This document shows, in pieces, positions 34,901 to 46,367 of a stretch of DNA of 64,000 bases. Each line of letters starts with the position of its first letter. Position 1 is the stretch's first letter. Source of the stretch: Planoprotostelium fungivorum (Eukaryota > Evosea > Variosea > Cavosteliida > Cavosteliaceae); assembly GCA_003024175.1 (NCBI GenBank), contig MDYQ01000057.1:1-64000 (forward strand). Direction: 5' to 3'. A program made the position numbers and the translations under genes. Under the pieces are notes generated by a model. That model searched no databases, was not told the origin of the DNA, and saw only the letters and a list, made by a program, of their open reading frames with translations.

Positions 34901-35900
34901 TATACCCACTCGCGGCGTCTCTTCCGTGGAACAACTCATGTCCTTATCTTGCTTGTTCTACAACGTGACAACCGACACATGGAGTGCCGATGGTTGTGAT
35001 ACGGAACGTAACTTTACGAGCTACATCGTGACGTGCCGTTGTAATCACCTCACTAATTTCACCGTCGGTGCATCACCAGTGAAATCCCCTTCTTCTGCAT
35101 CGTCCAATATTCCTCTCATCATCGGTGAGCCGACAAGAGATAGGAACGAATTTGACTTAATATAGGAGTCGTGATCGGATCAGTCGCTCTTCTGGGCCTC
35201 GTGGCCATCATTGTTTTCATCGTCTTGAGAAGGAGAAGATATGCTGCTCAGGTGATGAATTCCATCAGAAGAATCGAGCGAGTCTGATCGAGGATACAGG
35301 TCGATATGAACGAAATACCCATGGCATCTGTTGATACGGTGAGTCCGCATCGATTAGAGACACTGAAGTTCATCAGGGTTACATCACGATAGAAGAGAAG
35401 ATCGCAACGGGAGACCATTCGACCGTATATCGAGGCTTACAATCGGGTACTACGCATGTGGCGGTGAAGAAGATGATGGAAGGGGGAAGGACGAGAGAGA
35501 ACACGTTACGAAGTGTCAGTGGTCAAGGTGAGTCGAGATGATGAAGGGATGGACTGATAGAGGAAGGTTTTGCATCATCCGAACGTGGTTCAACATCTCT
35601 CTCAATACGCAGACGTCAACGGAGATGTGTCGATCGTGTACGAACTGTTGGAATACAACTTGTCAGAGGAGCTCGCTCAATTGGCAGATCAGAAGGATAC
35701 CATGATGAACGACCGTTACAACTTGTGAGATCATAGTTTCGTGTGTCGATTAACATCTATTACGTAGAATGCTTCAGATCGGAAAAGCTTTGTCGTATCT
35801 AGAATCAGCAGACATCGTCCACACTGACGTGGCAGCGAGAAATGTGCTGATCAAGGGTGATACGGCCAAATTGGCAGGTTTCGGTGTGTGGTGTTTATAG
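31929..35900 (+). CDS. Beta-helix/GPS transmembrane receptor with truncated kinase domain
   Basis: Type I membrane protein: signal peptide (MQIIYLLLLSLAFRVKAQ), about 800 residues of Asn/Ser/Thr-rich right-handed beta-helix repeats, a long Ser/Thr-rich region, and a GPS-like block (CRCNHLTNFTVGA) as in adhesion-GPCR and polycystin ectodomains. One transmembrane helix follows (IGVVIGSVALLGLVAIIVFI), then RRRRY and a tyrosine-kinase-like domain. The kinase has a glycine-loop segment (IEEKIATGDHSTVYRG), VAVKK, a hinge region (IVYELLEYN) and a catalytic loop HTDVAARNVL (HRD changed to HTD). The DFG position reads GFG, and the frame stops at 35900 with no activation segment or remaining C-lobe. 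This is a pseudokinase or 3'-truncated receptor. Family and ligand are unknown. A convergent truncated hydrolase lies next to the break. Confidence 0.75.
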
Positions 35901-36027
35901 ATACTGATGAATTGATCATCGACCATTTGTCTCATGTTGGCTGCATTACCGCTGTACCTCTTCTTGGCCAAGATAGTTATCAGGGTACTGTTGACTTTGA
36001 GCGAATACTTGCACCGCACCGCCTTAC

Positions 36028-36463
36028 CCTGCAGTCAATAGCGCAGCAGACAGCTGATACCATCCTCTGAATGGAGATAAAAACAACAGAAGCCAGACAA
36101 TAAGAGTCAAAGTGGTCAATTGGAAACAGATGGCAGCCGTAGAAGGCCTCGATAGACGGTAGTTGATGGATACTGCGACGATATTGTTCTTTGCGCAATA
36201 TCGACTTATGCCAGGTGCACCTCTCCTAACATCTCTTCAGGAACGCAATACGATGGACTTGAGACTCACCACTCGTTTGCTTTGTCACCTCGCTGGAATC
36301 CACCACCGTGACACCAGATGAGAACTGGTTGGTGGGAACTATTGAGGATCGCATCTTGATTGTGATAGACGTCGAGGCGATGCCTTCGATGGACAGGATC
36401 TGAATCAGAACCGTTGAAATAAGCGATATCGTGAATAATGTGTGTGTCTTCAGCCTTTTCCAT
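36028..36463 (-). CDS. Alpha/beta-hydrolase (esterase/lipase-like), 3' part missing or diverged
   Basis: Three exons that splice in phase encode an esterase N-terminal half: MEKAEDTHIIHDIAYFNG, then RLDVYHNQDAILNSSHQPVL, then IWCHGGGFQRGDKANEW with the oxyanion-hole HGGGF, RGAPGISRYCAKNNIVAVSI, NYRLSRP, and MVSAVCCAIDC. This order matches the hormone-sensitive-lipase/isoprenylcysteine-methylesterase type. The nucleophile GxSxG block and the Asp/His part of the triad are not found. Beyond about 36028 the only open continuation (to 35774) is antisense to the receptor kinase and does not look like a hydrolase. The gene is probably truncated, so likely inactive; an undetected intron is the alternative. 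Confidence 0.6.
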
Positions 36464-36957
36464 CTTCTGTGTGTGATGATATCACCGAGGGACACATCGA
36501 TCGCCGATCGGCAGGTCAAACCGGGGGAGCAAATGTTTATTTTTTCTCGGAGCTTCCGCGTGACTCAAGATCACACCAGCCAGAGGCCGAGGAGTTTATA
36601 AACTGGTACTCTGCAATGAGCCATATGTTGCAGAGGCTGTAGTGGATTCAAGTATGCACTCATGATATCAAGAAGGCAATCGTCATGGAATGAAACAGTA
36701 GACAAAGATGTAGCGATTATATTTTGTACGAAAAACTTTATTGCAGCAATACACATTCAATGCACAGATCTGATCCTATTTCTTTGACCTTGGTTGCCAC
36801 ACAAATGACATATCCACCATTGGGTCGGCTGATTCCAAGTTGATCCAGTACTGTAAGCGTGGACTCATCATCACGAAGTGGTAGAACGAGAGGCTTTCTT
36901 GTGTGAAAGGAGGGTAATCTGCACTACGTTATTCTTCTACACATCCAACAGTATGGA
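36464..36957. other. Intergenic region between the hydrolase start and the SAMD9-like gene end
   Basis: About 490 bp holding the upstream region of the hydrolase fragment and the 3' flank of the SAMD9-like gene. Short frames only; nothing recognised. Confidence 0.45.
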
Positions 36958-39900
36958 TCACCTTTTGGAAGAATTTTCAATGCCAATGTAGACGTTCATC
37001 TTGGGCTTCAATGAGCTTTTCTTGACCACCTCTTCCAAGTCAGCAAGAGCGCCTTTGACGGGAGATTTTTCTCCAGACAGTCGCCTGATGATCTGTACGA
37101 CCAAGAGGTAGAAGGCACTGCACTCTCGCACTCCGAATGTATGGGGTCCCACTAAATTGACTGGATGCATCAGCCTCTTCAGTGCTTGGACTTTCTCTGA
37201 CGCTTCCATCATAGATTCCACAGCTGCCATGACATCAACGAGAGAGGGGTGATGGGCAACTCTTGTCTTGGGGCACTCCATAATGGCCGCTTGTGCTTGT
37301 ACCAGAAGTCCATTCAGGTCTTTTGTGTGCCTGTTTGTGTCAAAGTTCTGGTGCCACAGGTATATGGCAGCCACGTCGCGGATGGTTGGGTTCTTTTCGT
37401 CCTTCCATCTTGCGATGAACGCTGGGTTTGAAAGCAACTTGAGGATGCCCTGGGTTACCGCCTGGTTCGACGGATCTTTCTCCAAGGCCCATCTGTAGTT
37501 CTATTGCTCTGTCGGGGAAGGTGGTCTGCTCTTGCGAGCGGCTTCTGTGCATATCTGCAGCACAGGTGATCATCTGAGTGTTAGCATTGGGTTCAGATAG
37601 GACTTGGTTCATCATCTGAATGGCCTTGTTGGTGTTCTTGAATTTGTAGTGCAGCCATTGAGCCCATTGCACCTTGAAGTGGAGGTAGTCAGGAAACGTC
37701 TCTACCACCGCAGACAGAAGGTCTTCACCGAGTGGACCACACTTGGTGACGCAAATAGTGTACCTCTCCGTTTGTTTGCCCATGATCATCTCTTTCAATG
37801 CTTCGTCCGCTTTCAGCTCGTTGTGAGCACGGAGGATCTGCAGGATGCGATCGTAGTGGGAAGTCGTCATTGCGTCAAAGCGTAAGATGTCCTCGGCCAT
37901 GCGGTGGTGATAAGGTCGGGCGTATCCGCCTCTGAAGAGCAGGAGTAGGTTGAGATGTGGTGGTACTTCTGTCGAACCGAAGACGTTGTGAAGGAGGTCG
38001 TCCTTGTGGAGGGCGTAGCGCTTCTCCGTGTAGAAGTAGACCATGGAAGCCCAGACCACGGCTCGTCGCTCCGTCTCACTCATCTGGGCTAGTGTGCACT
38101 GCACGGTGAGCTGCAGGCGTTCGAGTGTTTCTTTGTCACCAAGGAAGTACATTAGGCCGTACATGAGAGATGTCCTGGGAGGATCGTCAGAAGATCCGAG
38201 CACATTCCTCTTCATGATGTCCTCTGCGTCCTGAATGTACGCTCCGTACTTGTCGTAGATCCTCCTCTCTTCGCTCTCAGTCAATTTCTGATCGAGTATC
38301 CACGTATGAGTGGGAGGTGCCGGTAGATCGTTGATTCTTTGTAGGACGAGATAGAGGATGGGAAGGTTTCGAGTGTGGCGGAGCCAGCTGGACAAGGCAG
38401 TGGGGCTTGGATTGTCGAGGAGGATGACTAAGGGGCAGGATATTCTCTGCGGGTGAAGCTGCAACACTGCATGGGGTTCGATCTGCTCTGATGGATGTTC
38501 ACTGGCCATGAAGCACGGGAATGTATTGGATAGTTCGTATAGCACCTGCAATCTCAGTTTGTATCGAGACGGAATGTAAACTTCACGTGCATCCCAAACG
38601 TGGTGCCACCTCTCCCGGGGTAGTGTCCAATAGTCACTTGTTGTGGACCATCACTCCAGTGATCGAGCTTCTCGACTAAGTCCTCACTGACTCTACGAAA
38701 TAGATCCCTATGTATCGCATGACCTTGTCCAATGTTGTTCCACGTTGGTGCAGCACCCATGAGGTACGCCTTGCCATCACCCCCTCCAATGCTTTCTTCA
38801 ATGTGCGCTGCAGAGAGTGAGTGTTATGTCTTGTCTGCATAAAGACACACAGATTGTGGAGTGGACGAGTGTTCCGAGCGAGCTGTTGATAGGATGATCT
38901 GTGGAGAACTCAATTCCTCTCGAGTGTATCAGGACTGCTTTGGGTGACATAGATTCCACAGCCAATACGAACGCCTGCGGAACAATCCTGAATAGTTCAG
39001 ATGATTGATGTACAAACCTAATCGATTGACCTCAGAAAGGTGTATGGTGCGCCATGGAACTGTCTCCCTATATCCAGGTCTGCAGACAGTACGACTGCAG
39101 GGTGTTGTTTGAGCTGAGTTTGAAATTCGAGTACTTTCTGATGATTCATATAGCCAATCGCGACGGCATATCGTCTCCCTGAATCAGTATCATAATCTGG
39201 ATGCGCTCGATGACCATCCACTCACCTCGAATCGACTCACCACTACCATGAGCCAGTGAAGGTGCAGGATCATCGGTGAGAGAATTGAACTTGGAATCAG
39301 TGGAAAGAGCATCGTATAGCAGACGTTGTATATGGTGGATGTCTTCTTCGTGTGCGAGTGGTGGTACTTTGAGATTCAAGCCGAGATCTCTCCCTTCTGC
39401 CACCAGGACCTTGACAAACAGGGACACAAACTGTGTATAGAAGCAGTACCAGCTGTGTGAGATGTCCATTCTGCAGACGACCTTGTTCCGCATCTTCTTG
39501 ACGATAGATGCGAGGAGGTAGATGGACCTAGAGATCGTCCTACCGGGGCGGAACTTTGGACCCTGCAGTAGAAGAAGCCATACTGACTCGTCCCAATCCG
39601 TAGCGTCTTCTTTGAATCGCCCTTGTATGCCGAGAGTGTGAAAGTCAGACAGTGCGAGCTCATACCAACTCTCTCGATCTACAAATGAGGTTGTACGAGA
39701 CGACCGATCAAGAAATTGGTCCTGCAGCAGTCAGATGAATGGAAAGATGATCCTTCACATCGTCAGGTGTCATCTTCACTTGTTCTTCACGTATTTGTCT
39801 CTACCCATCTGTTCAGTCGTTCCATACGAAGGGAGTATAGATCACCGTGTAAACCTCTCTGATGACATCGACACACATCCTTTGTAGAGGCTTCAACATC

Positions 39901-40624
39901 TGAGCCAGACGAGCTTGTGGCACGTGGTTCTTGTCGTCCTTCATTTCTCCTACCTTGCCTTTGCAGATGACTTCAAGAAGGTCGGCTGGTATGCGGAAAG
40001 GAAAGGCGAGGACGTGGGCGTGTTCAACAAGCTGTATCTGTTCATCCTGTGTGCGCCTCTCCTTTTTTGGTAGCTTCAGAGCCGCTTTGTGCTCTGCACT
40101 CGCCGTCCAATCATCAAGTGGTATTGCCTGGTTCAATCAAATGCAGGAAGCAATGGTACACTCACTCTTGGAACGGCTGTGGCATCTTTCGGTCGCATGT
40201 CTGAGGGAAGAACGATGGCTGTAGGAAGGATATTGAGTGAGAACTTGATGTATTTCTGGATATTTTCACGAGAGAGAGGCGAAATGTGGGTGTATGAGAT
40301 GGTTTCCTCGTACTCGAAAGTGAGATTACTCCTGGTGACGATCCTAATACCCTCATCAGGACTGTTCAACTGCGTCAAATTGGAGAGAAGTGTCCACGGT
40401 CCTGAAGAAGTTCTATAAAGAAATTTCTGATTGGGTCCTAGTGGCACTTTCTCCAGATGTTCTTTCAGAGCTTGAAGATCAGTGAAATGATTTGTCTGGT
40501 CATTCCAGAGAAAATGACAAGATAATCCACGGACGGGGGTGCAGGAGTAGAATGTTGAGGTGTGCATCGTGTGATGATGTAGATGCACAATGGCCGGAAG
40601 TGCACGAAAGATCGGCATTGCCAA
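36958..40624 (-). CDS. SAMD9-like STAND NTPase with helical repeats
   Basis: Large protein whose middle and C-terminal parts resemble SAMD9/SAMD9L, vertebrate antiviral translation-restriction factors with a STAND-type NTPase. The P-loop region reads VTIGHYPGRGGTTFGMHV: the GGTT form, without the usual Lys, is a hallmark of that family. A Walker-B-like strand (PLVILLDN), a YLVLQRI strand, and KLTESEERRIYDKYGAYI, resembling the SAMD9 'LS..E...F..K' segment, follow. Then come winged-helix-like and TPR-like repeats (HFKVQWAQWLHYKF, YRWALEKDPSNQAV) to the TGA at 36958. The N-terminal third (NHFTDLQALKEHLEKVP, MLKPLQRMCVDVIREVY) is not recognised, and I see no SAM or SIR2 domain. A frame change near 37.49 kb needs an intron whose ends I could not fix. 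The first exon is ambiguous: a 92-bp intron may follow MAMPIFRALPAI. Confidence 0.68.
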
Positions 40625-40660
40625 TTGTAGAGGCGGCCAACTTATTTGGAAAACACAGCG

Positions 40661-43089
40661 ATGGCGGAGGACCCTTCTCCTCCCGCCAACAGCCGGAAGT
40701 ACTCATGGTTGTCCCCCATTAAAGAGTTCTTTGAGAACATGATAATCAGAGAGGAAGAGGATGATTTCTCTGATGATTCACATCTCTCTCTCGCGGAAGA
40801 GGAGGAACACCAGGTGAGCAATGGATCTCTTACATAGCTAAATACAAAAGGTTCCGACCATCATCAGCGATCCCCATCCCGCCGATCTGAAATCCATCTT
40901 ATCTCCAAGAGCCATCACACCACAGGATACACGTGTGTGATAAGATACATACCATCCCCATGATCTTTTCGATGTGCATCTTCTAACCTTTCGTAGCGGT
41001 AGATTCACCAACCGAGAAACGAATCGGATGGACCGAAGCGAAGATTTTCGAATCCAATTTCGTTTATGATGTCGTCTTAGCCGTCAGAACTTGTGTGAGT
41101 CTGTTGATGGATCCATCACCCATCAACCTTGACACATTCAGCTGTTATCTGGTCCCAACGTCTTGGAGGACAATGGTACCTTGTTATACTCTTCGACGAC
41201 CACCGCATCACCCAGTCGAAGGAGTGAGACAGGCCGTGATGGATCGTGAGACTGATGGAGCAGATTCGTTCAGCGGTACAACTCCACGAGGATTGTGGGA
41301 TAAGGCAGAGGCAGAGGTTGCCACTCACGATTCAGTTCGTTACAAGATATCGAGGTGCGTCCATTCAACGCCGAATGATCACTCTCCTGCACCACACAAT
41401 TGATCTCGCCACAGGTTTGGAGATGACAAGAGGATGACAGTGGTCGATTATTCACCCAAGGTCTACGCACAGATAAGACACATACTGGGACTCAGCTCGG
41501 AGGATTGTCTCGTGAGCGTGTGATCTATTGAAAGAGTCTGACGTGAAAGGTCTCGTGGAGCGCACCAGAGAAGATGGAGCTGAAGGCATCCGATGGAAAG
41601 AGCAGTTCGTTATTCATGTCATCCCTCGATCGCCGGTTCATGATCAAACGCATCACCAAAGCAGATTCGAACACGCTGAAGAGCATGCTGGATGGCTATC
41701 ATAAGGTGTGAGATACACGATGATCACGTCTGAAGGATACAGCACTTGACGCAGAATCGTAATTCCACGCTGATGAGGATCATCGGACACCACAAGATCA
41801 TCCGGAAAGGAAGAGTTCATTACGTCATCGTCTCTCTCAACATATTTGGTCCAATCAGACCCGACGAAATCTACGACCTCAAGGTGTGTTTGAAGAGTTC
41901 AACGTATGCGAAGGGAATGCACGATGCAGTGTAGATATCACATGGAATATACATCAAACATGGAATGTGGAGAGCATGAATCGATAGACTGACGATCACA
42001 GGGGTCAAAGGTAGGAAGGACACTTCAATTAGAGAGGAGTACATCTTTCCTCGATGAGAACCCAGAGGAGGTTGCACAATTGACCACTCAACAAGCCGAG
42101 AAAGATAACGATTTCTTATCCAAGAAGAGAAAGATTCACCTCTCTGTTTCAGATCGTGCCGAATTGATCTCCGCCATCGAAGCAGACACACGGGTGAGCT
42201 CTCTCCTTCATTCCTCTCATTCATCGACGCTCACTCGCCTGTGTGTTGATTCGTTTCAGTGGCTGGAATCGCACTTTGTCATGGATTACAGTTTCCTCGT
42301 CGGTATCTCAAAGACACACACACACCTCAACACCCAACCATCATCTCCCTCTGACACGAGAAACTTGAGAAAGAGTGAGAGACACACATTCATCTACGCT
42401 GACGGAGAGTAGTACCCACGCAAGTCTACTTCTTAGAGGACGTCCTCACACAGAAGGCTGGGGGGACGAGGTTCAGAATGATCCGATCACCCAGTCTCCT
42501 CCTCAGGAGAAGTCCTAAACCCGATCCTTCGATCTCCACCACAGAATCTTCCAAGTGAGTGGTGAGAGAGATCTCAGATCTGATCGAGGACAGGGGAAGC
42601 ACGTTAATGGCCGTGAGAGGATTGGCCAGCAATCAAGTGGAAGAGAACAAGACAGAGTGTTATTTATTTGGCATCATCGATGTGGGATTGCATTCTCCCT
42701 CCACGTCTGACGATGTTCAGTTCTTACAAAAGTACGACAGTAAGAAGAAGATTGCCCATTTCGCAAAGACCCTTCGACATGAGAAGGTGAGAAGACTGTG
42801 GGACCTCTTCTCATTCGAACAGGAGGAGCTATCGACCGTAAATCCAGAGTTATATGCATCGAGATTCAGAGACTTTCTCAATCAGTCCGTGTTGTCCTCA
42901 AACGCCGACGCTTCGTCTTCGACGGCATCACAAGCAGAGTCTCTATCCAGCGATACACGTGGGCATCCCTCTTCATTCGCACCGTTGTCTCTTTCACATC
43001 GACTCACACGTGCAGTGAGGGACATGAGGGAGGATGCAGCAGAACCAGAGGAAGGACAAGAGAGAGAAGGAAGAGAAGAATCGAGTTGA
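40661..43089 (+). CDS. Phosphatidylinositol phosphate kinase (PIP5K/PIP4K type)
   Basis: Phosphorylates a phosphatidylinositol monophosphate to PI(4,5)P2 or a related bisphosphate on cytosolic membrane faces. Family blocks in order: an N-lobe with SLDRRFMIKRITKADSNTLK (catalytic Lys), IIGHHKIIRKGRVHYVIVSL, the hallmark YDLKGSKVGRTL, the catalytic loop HFVMDYSFLVGI, the metal site FGIIDVGLHSP, and the specificity loop with VNPELYASRFRDFLNQSV. There is an acidic N-terminal extension (NMIIREEEDDFSDDSH) and a Ser/Glu-rich tail, with no MORN repeats or FYVE domain. The 4- versus 5-kinase specificity cannot be read with confidence. Start at 40661 lies only about 36 bp from the start of the opposite SAMD9-like gene. 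Confidence 0.9.
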
Positions 43090-43551
43090 TGTGCTCTTCT
43101 AGATGAGCACCATTGGGGTCTCGCGGCACTGAAAGACATTTCTGGAAGATAAACGAATGAATGGATGGAATAGACCACCTCTGAAAAAGAACCACTCTTC
43201 CGAGCATCTACTTGTGCGTGGCCGAGATCTGTGGTAAAAGTAATAACAAACTGTTGAATTCTCGTAATCGACCGCTCTCGCGTCACTGCACCTTCCAGTC
43301 TCTCAATCAGATCAGGACCCCAAGATGTGAGGATTTTGTATTGAAGAAACACATCGGCAGCTCTTGCAGTAAAGATATTGCTGCCGATTAAAGCACTGGT
43401 CACTGATTCCTTTAGTCAACAGGGAGACTCGCTGGCCCTAGCGATACCCTTCATAATTAGAGCAGAAACATTGTTCCAGGTCAGAATGATGATGATGACG
43501 GTGATGAGGTCACATGGAACATCACAGCATAGGAGACATCATCATTGTTTA
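43090..43551. other. Convergent intergenic region with one unexplained minus-strand frame
   Basis: Lies between the PIP kinase stop and the aspartylglucosaminidase stop. A minus-strand frame continues open across 43090-43403 (for example ADVFLQYKILTSWGPDLIER, LEGAVTRERSITRIQQFVIT). Its composition is protein-like, but the codon choice is AT-richer than in the neighbours and no splice partner or family was found. Not called as a gene. Confidence 0.35.
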
Positions 43552-45219
43552 TCAATCTTTGATCGTTATGATCGCGGCATCCTTCATGTTCGAATTCTGC
43601 AGACAGAACGGGAAGCCGTTGGGTAAGTTCATATATGCTGCACCGATCTGCCCCTGCTTGTTCACCGCGATGATAGCCCCTTTCGAATTGAGCAGGAGAA
43701 GATGATTTTTGCACTAACCTGAACAGTTGGGATAATAACGGAGGATCTCAGCCACCATCCTCTCACATGCCTCTTTGGGATGCATGCCCCCTTTCATCAT
43801 CTAAAGGATGTCAACCATCGATACTATTTCATAGTCACGAATGGATTGAAGAGACCTGCACGACACGATTGGAAGGTGAGAATCTCATCATGACGTCTCC
43901 ATCTCCCGTCTCTGCTGCTCCTCCTACTTCGTTCTCACTGATAAAATCAGATCTCCCCACTCGACATCATCGATGTAGATCACACTAGATGATCGTGCTA
44001 GATGACTAATGATGTTTGATAGATTGTGAGAAGAGATAACTGATATAGATCACTTACCAATACGCTCCCGATCCCACGATGGGTGCATCACCCACTCGTC
44101 CTGGAATTTTCCAGGTCGCTCCGTTCGAAGAGACTCCTATCCATTGTCATCGTCTATCTCATCAAGGAAACTTCCAGCAAATTCGTGTGACTCACCACAT
44201 GCAACATTACCCTGCTGATCGATGGCTACCATACCGATCGTATCGTGATTCCACCTTCCAAATTCAGGCTTCTCGTTCATCTCCTTCCTCTTTGTCACCC
44301 CTTGCGTTGAATTATGGGGACCTGGATTCGATGATCAACTGCGTCTGTCGTTTAATTTCACCTTTCCAAAAGTTTGGCTTCCTTCCGGCAGCTTTCCATT
44401 CTCTCCACATCTCTGCTGTTCGTGTCGTGTTCAGATCTTCTTCCTCGAAGCCCTGTTCACTGTCATCATCTGTCGCCCGTGATGTACGAGGATGACTCAC
44501 CATCTCTACGGCGAATGTAGTCGCTTCATCCCCGACGAGTATCGTGTGGTAGGTCCTCTCCATCACTTTCCTCGCCACGCTGATCGCTGGCTTCACTCTC
44601 TTCATGTATCCCACGGCTCCAACTGAATGTGGTCAGCTTTTCACGTGCATGGTGCATATTATGCAAATTTGACTCACCCTCCCTCGTGGGTCCCCACATG
44701 ACCATTGCATCCAGAGTTGTCTGACCTGAAAAATGAATTCATTCAAGGGTTTTGAGGGATGTGATGAATACAAACCCCACTCATTGGGACTTCCACCGTA
44801 TCCAACTGTCGAAATTCAGTGAAAACTCAAATTGGAGAGAAGATAATACCTGTGAAATCGCAATGATCTGGATGGGCTTCGCACCAATTACATCCTTTCT
44901 CAATTCCGTCCAGAGCGATACGTTCTGTGACACCTCCTGATCTAGAAAAATAAATCGAGTGGATTGCAAAGCGTTCTGGCTCACTGCATGGTTCGATATG
45001 CAACTCTCGTTGCATTGATGAAGGTCCACGTGTTGATGACAATTGGCAGATGAAGTAATTGTGCAGGTGTATTATAAGTGTGTAGATAAGCCATCATTGA
45101 AAAGAAGCCCATGATGATGAAGAGGAGCAACGTTGCTCGAACGATAACGTTCTTTCCCTTATTCACGTTAAGACATTCACGACAAAAAAGGACTATACCT
45201 GCTGCTCACGTCCGATCAT
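43552..45219 (-). CDS. AGA: Aspartylglucosaminidase (N4-(beta-N-acetylglucosaminyl)-L-asparaginase)
   Basis: Lysosomal N-terminal-nucleophile hydrolase that cleaves the GlcNAc-Asn bond of glycoasparagines. Blocks in order: [97 protein letters not shown], the autocleavage site [10 protein letters not shown] (Thr nucleophile present), [36 protein letters not shown], and a C-terminal [17 protein letters not shown]. The first exon at 45219 (MIGREQQ) splices through a branch-point CTTAAC and an ATAAG acceptor to a hydrophobic segment ([18 protein letters not shown]), which acts as signal peptide or type II anchor. Stop at 43552. Length and order fit the family. It is divergent from a secreted-protein gene. 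Confidence 0.93.
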
Positions 45220-45519
45220 AGCTGCAATGTGTAGTTTTGTGTCTCTGTTGTGTTCGTGTGAGTAAACAACCTGCCATCGAGCATTTCATTACTAATGTGG
45301 ATTTATTATGTGCCATACCATCTCAATATTATGACCATATTCATTCTCGCCACAGGTGGCTCAACAACCTCCAATCGCAGGAAGAATATCCCGAACCACG
45401 AGGAGCTGATGGCTCGGCTGTCAGGGGGCGTCCACGCCCAGGACGGTCAACCGAAAAATGGAACCAGCTCTCTTCACTCACAATCCTCGCCACGCGCCGA
45501 CCAACAACAGCAAACCATC
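45220..45519. promoter_or_regulatory. Shared upstream region of aspartylglucosaminidase and the secreted protein
   Basis: 300 bp between divergent start codons. The plus-strand frame that extends upstream of 45520 lacks a hydrophobic start and is best read as 5' leader. Confidence 0.45.
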
Positions 45520-46367
45520 ATGATGTTTTCACGCAATGTCTTTGTCTTCGCACTCGTCGCAGCGCTTGCTCTCGCCTCCGCCGCTCCAGCCCAAAAGAGA
45601 GACCTACCATTGATCGGTAACCTCTTTGGTGGCCAGGGCATTCTTGGAAACTTGCTCGGAAGCAACATCCTGGGAGGTGAGGCGAATTGAACGTGTCTTT
45701 GTTCTCAACCACTCTAGGAATTCTAGGAGGAAAAGGTGTAGCCGTCGCTGCAGCCTACTCCACCACTGTATTTGTACACGCTAATGTCGCTGCCAACATC
45801 GCCATCGGTGAGATGAATGTGGATGTCTCACGAAAGACTAAAGGCGGTAGATCTCCCCAGCCAAGCTGGACTCTTAACACCCATCACTGGATTATTGGGA
45901 GGTGTTCTGCCCCTCAACAGCATCTTAGGCAACGTATTTGCCACCACCACCATGCTCAACGTCAAGTCTGACGTCGACGCCACTGTCTCTGTTGGTGTCT
46001 GCGCAGACATCAAGGTTGCTCTCCCCGACGGAATCTTCGCAGTCGGCACCTCCAACACCCTCTTCGGTTCCGCTCAGGTCTGACCACCGTACACCTACTC
46101 GTGTCGTCGTGTCTGACAAGAGTGCAGGTCGGTGTGAAGATCGATGTCTCTGCCAACGCCAACGTCTCTGCCACTCTGGTGACCCCCGTCTTGGCCTTTG
46201 ACTCTACCCACGGAACCCTCGGATTGTTGCGTCTGGACCCCGTCACCGACGCACTGACCAGAATCGCTTGCATCTACGAGCAGACCACTGGAAGATTGGT
46301 GGCCGATTTAGGAGCTGGAGCCGTCTCAGGAACCTACATCTTCGTCAACATTCAGCTCTCTGTTTGA
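45520..46367 (+). CDS. Small secreted Gly/Val/Ala-rich protein of unknown function
   Basis: Not recognised. The start at 45520 yields a clear signal peptide (MMFSRNVFVFALVAALALAS), then AAPAQKRDLPLIGNLFGGQG and ILGNLLGSNILGGILGGKGV, a hydrophobic Gly/Leu repeat. The rest is predicted beta-rich: VNVSATLVTPVLAF-like alternating strands, VKSDVDATVSVGVCADIKVA and VGVKIDVSANANVSATLV, ending GTYIFVNIQLSV. There are two cysteines, and alternating hydrophobic residues dominate the C-terminal 150 residues, consistent with an extracellular beta-sandwich or self-assembling matrix protein. Four exons join in phase; one acceptor reads CCAAG. Extracellular location is well supported; the role is unknown. 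Confidence 0.75.

Noticed and set aside
35774-36019. Continuation of the hydrolase frame antisense to the receptor kinase
   Set aside because: It could be spliced in phase, but it does not resemble any hydrolase and is explained as antisense of kinase exons.
43090-43403. Minus-strand open frame between the PIP kinase and aspartylglucosaminidase genes
   Set aside because: Part of it is antisense to the PIP kinase exon; the rest has unlike codon use and no start, splice partner or homologue that I can name.
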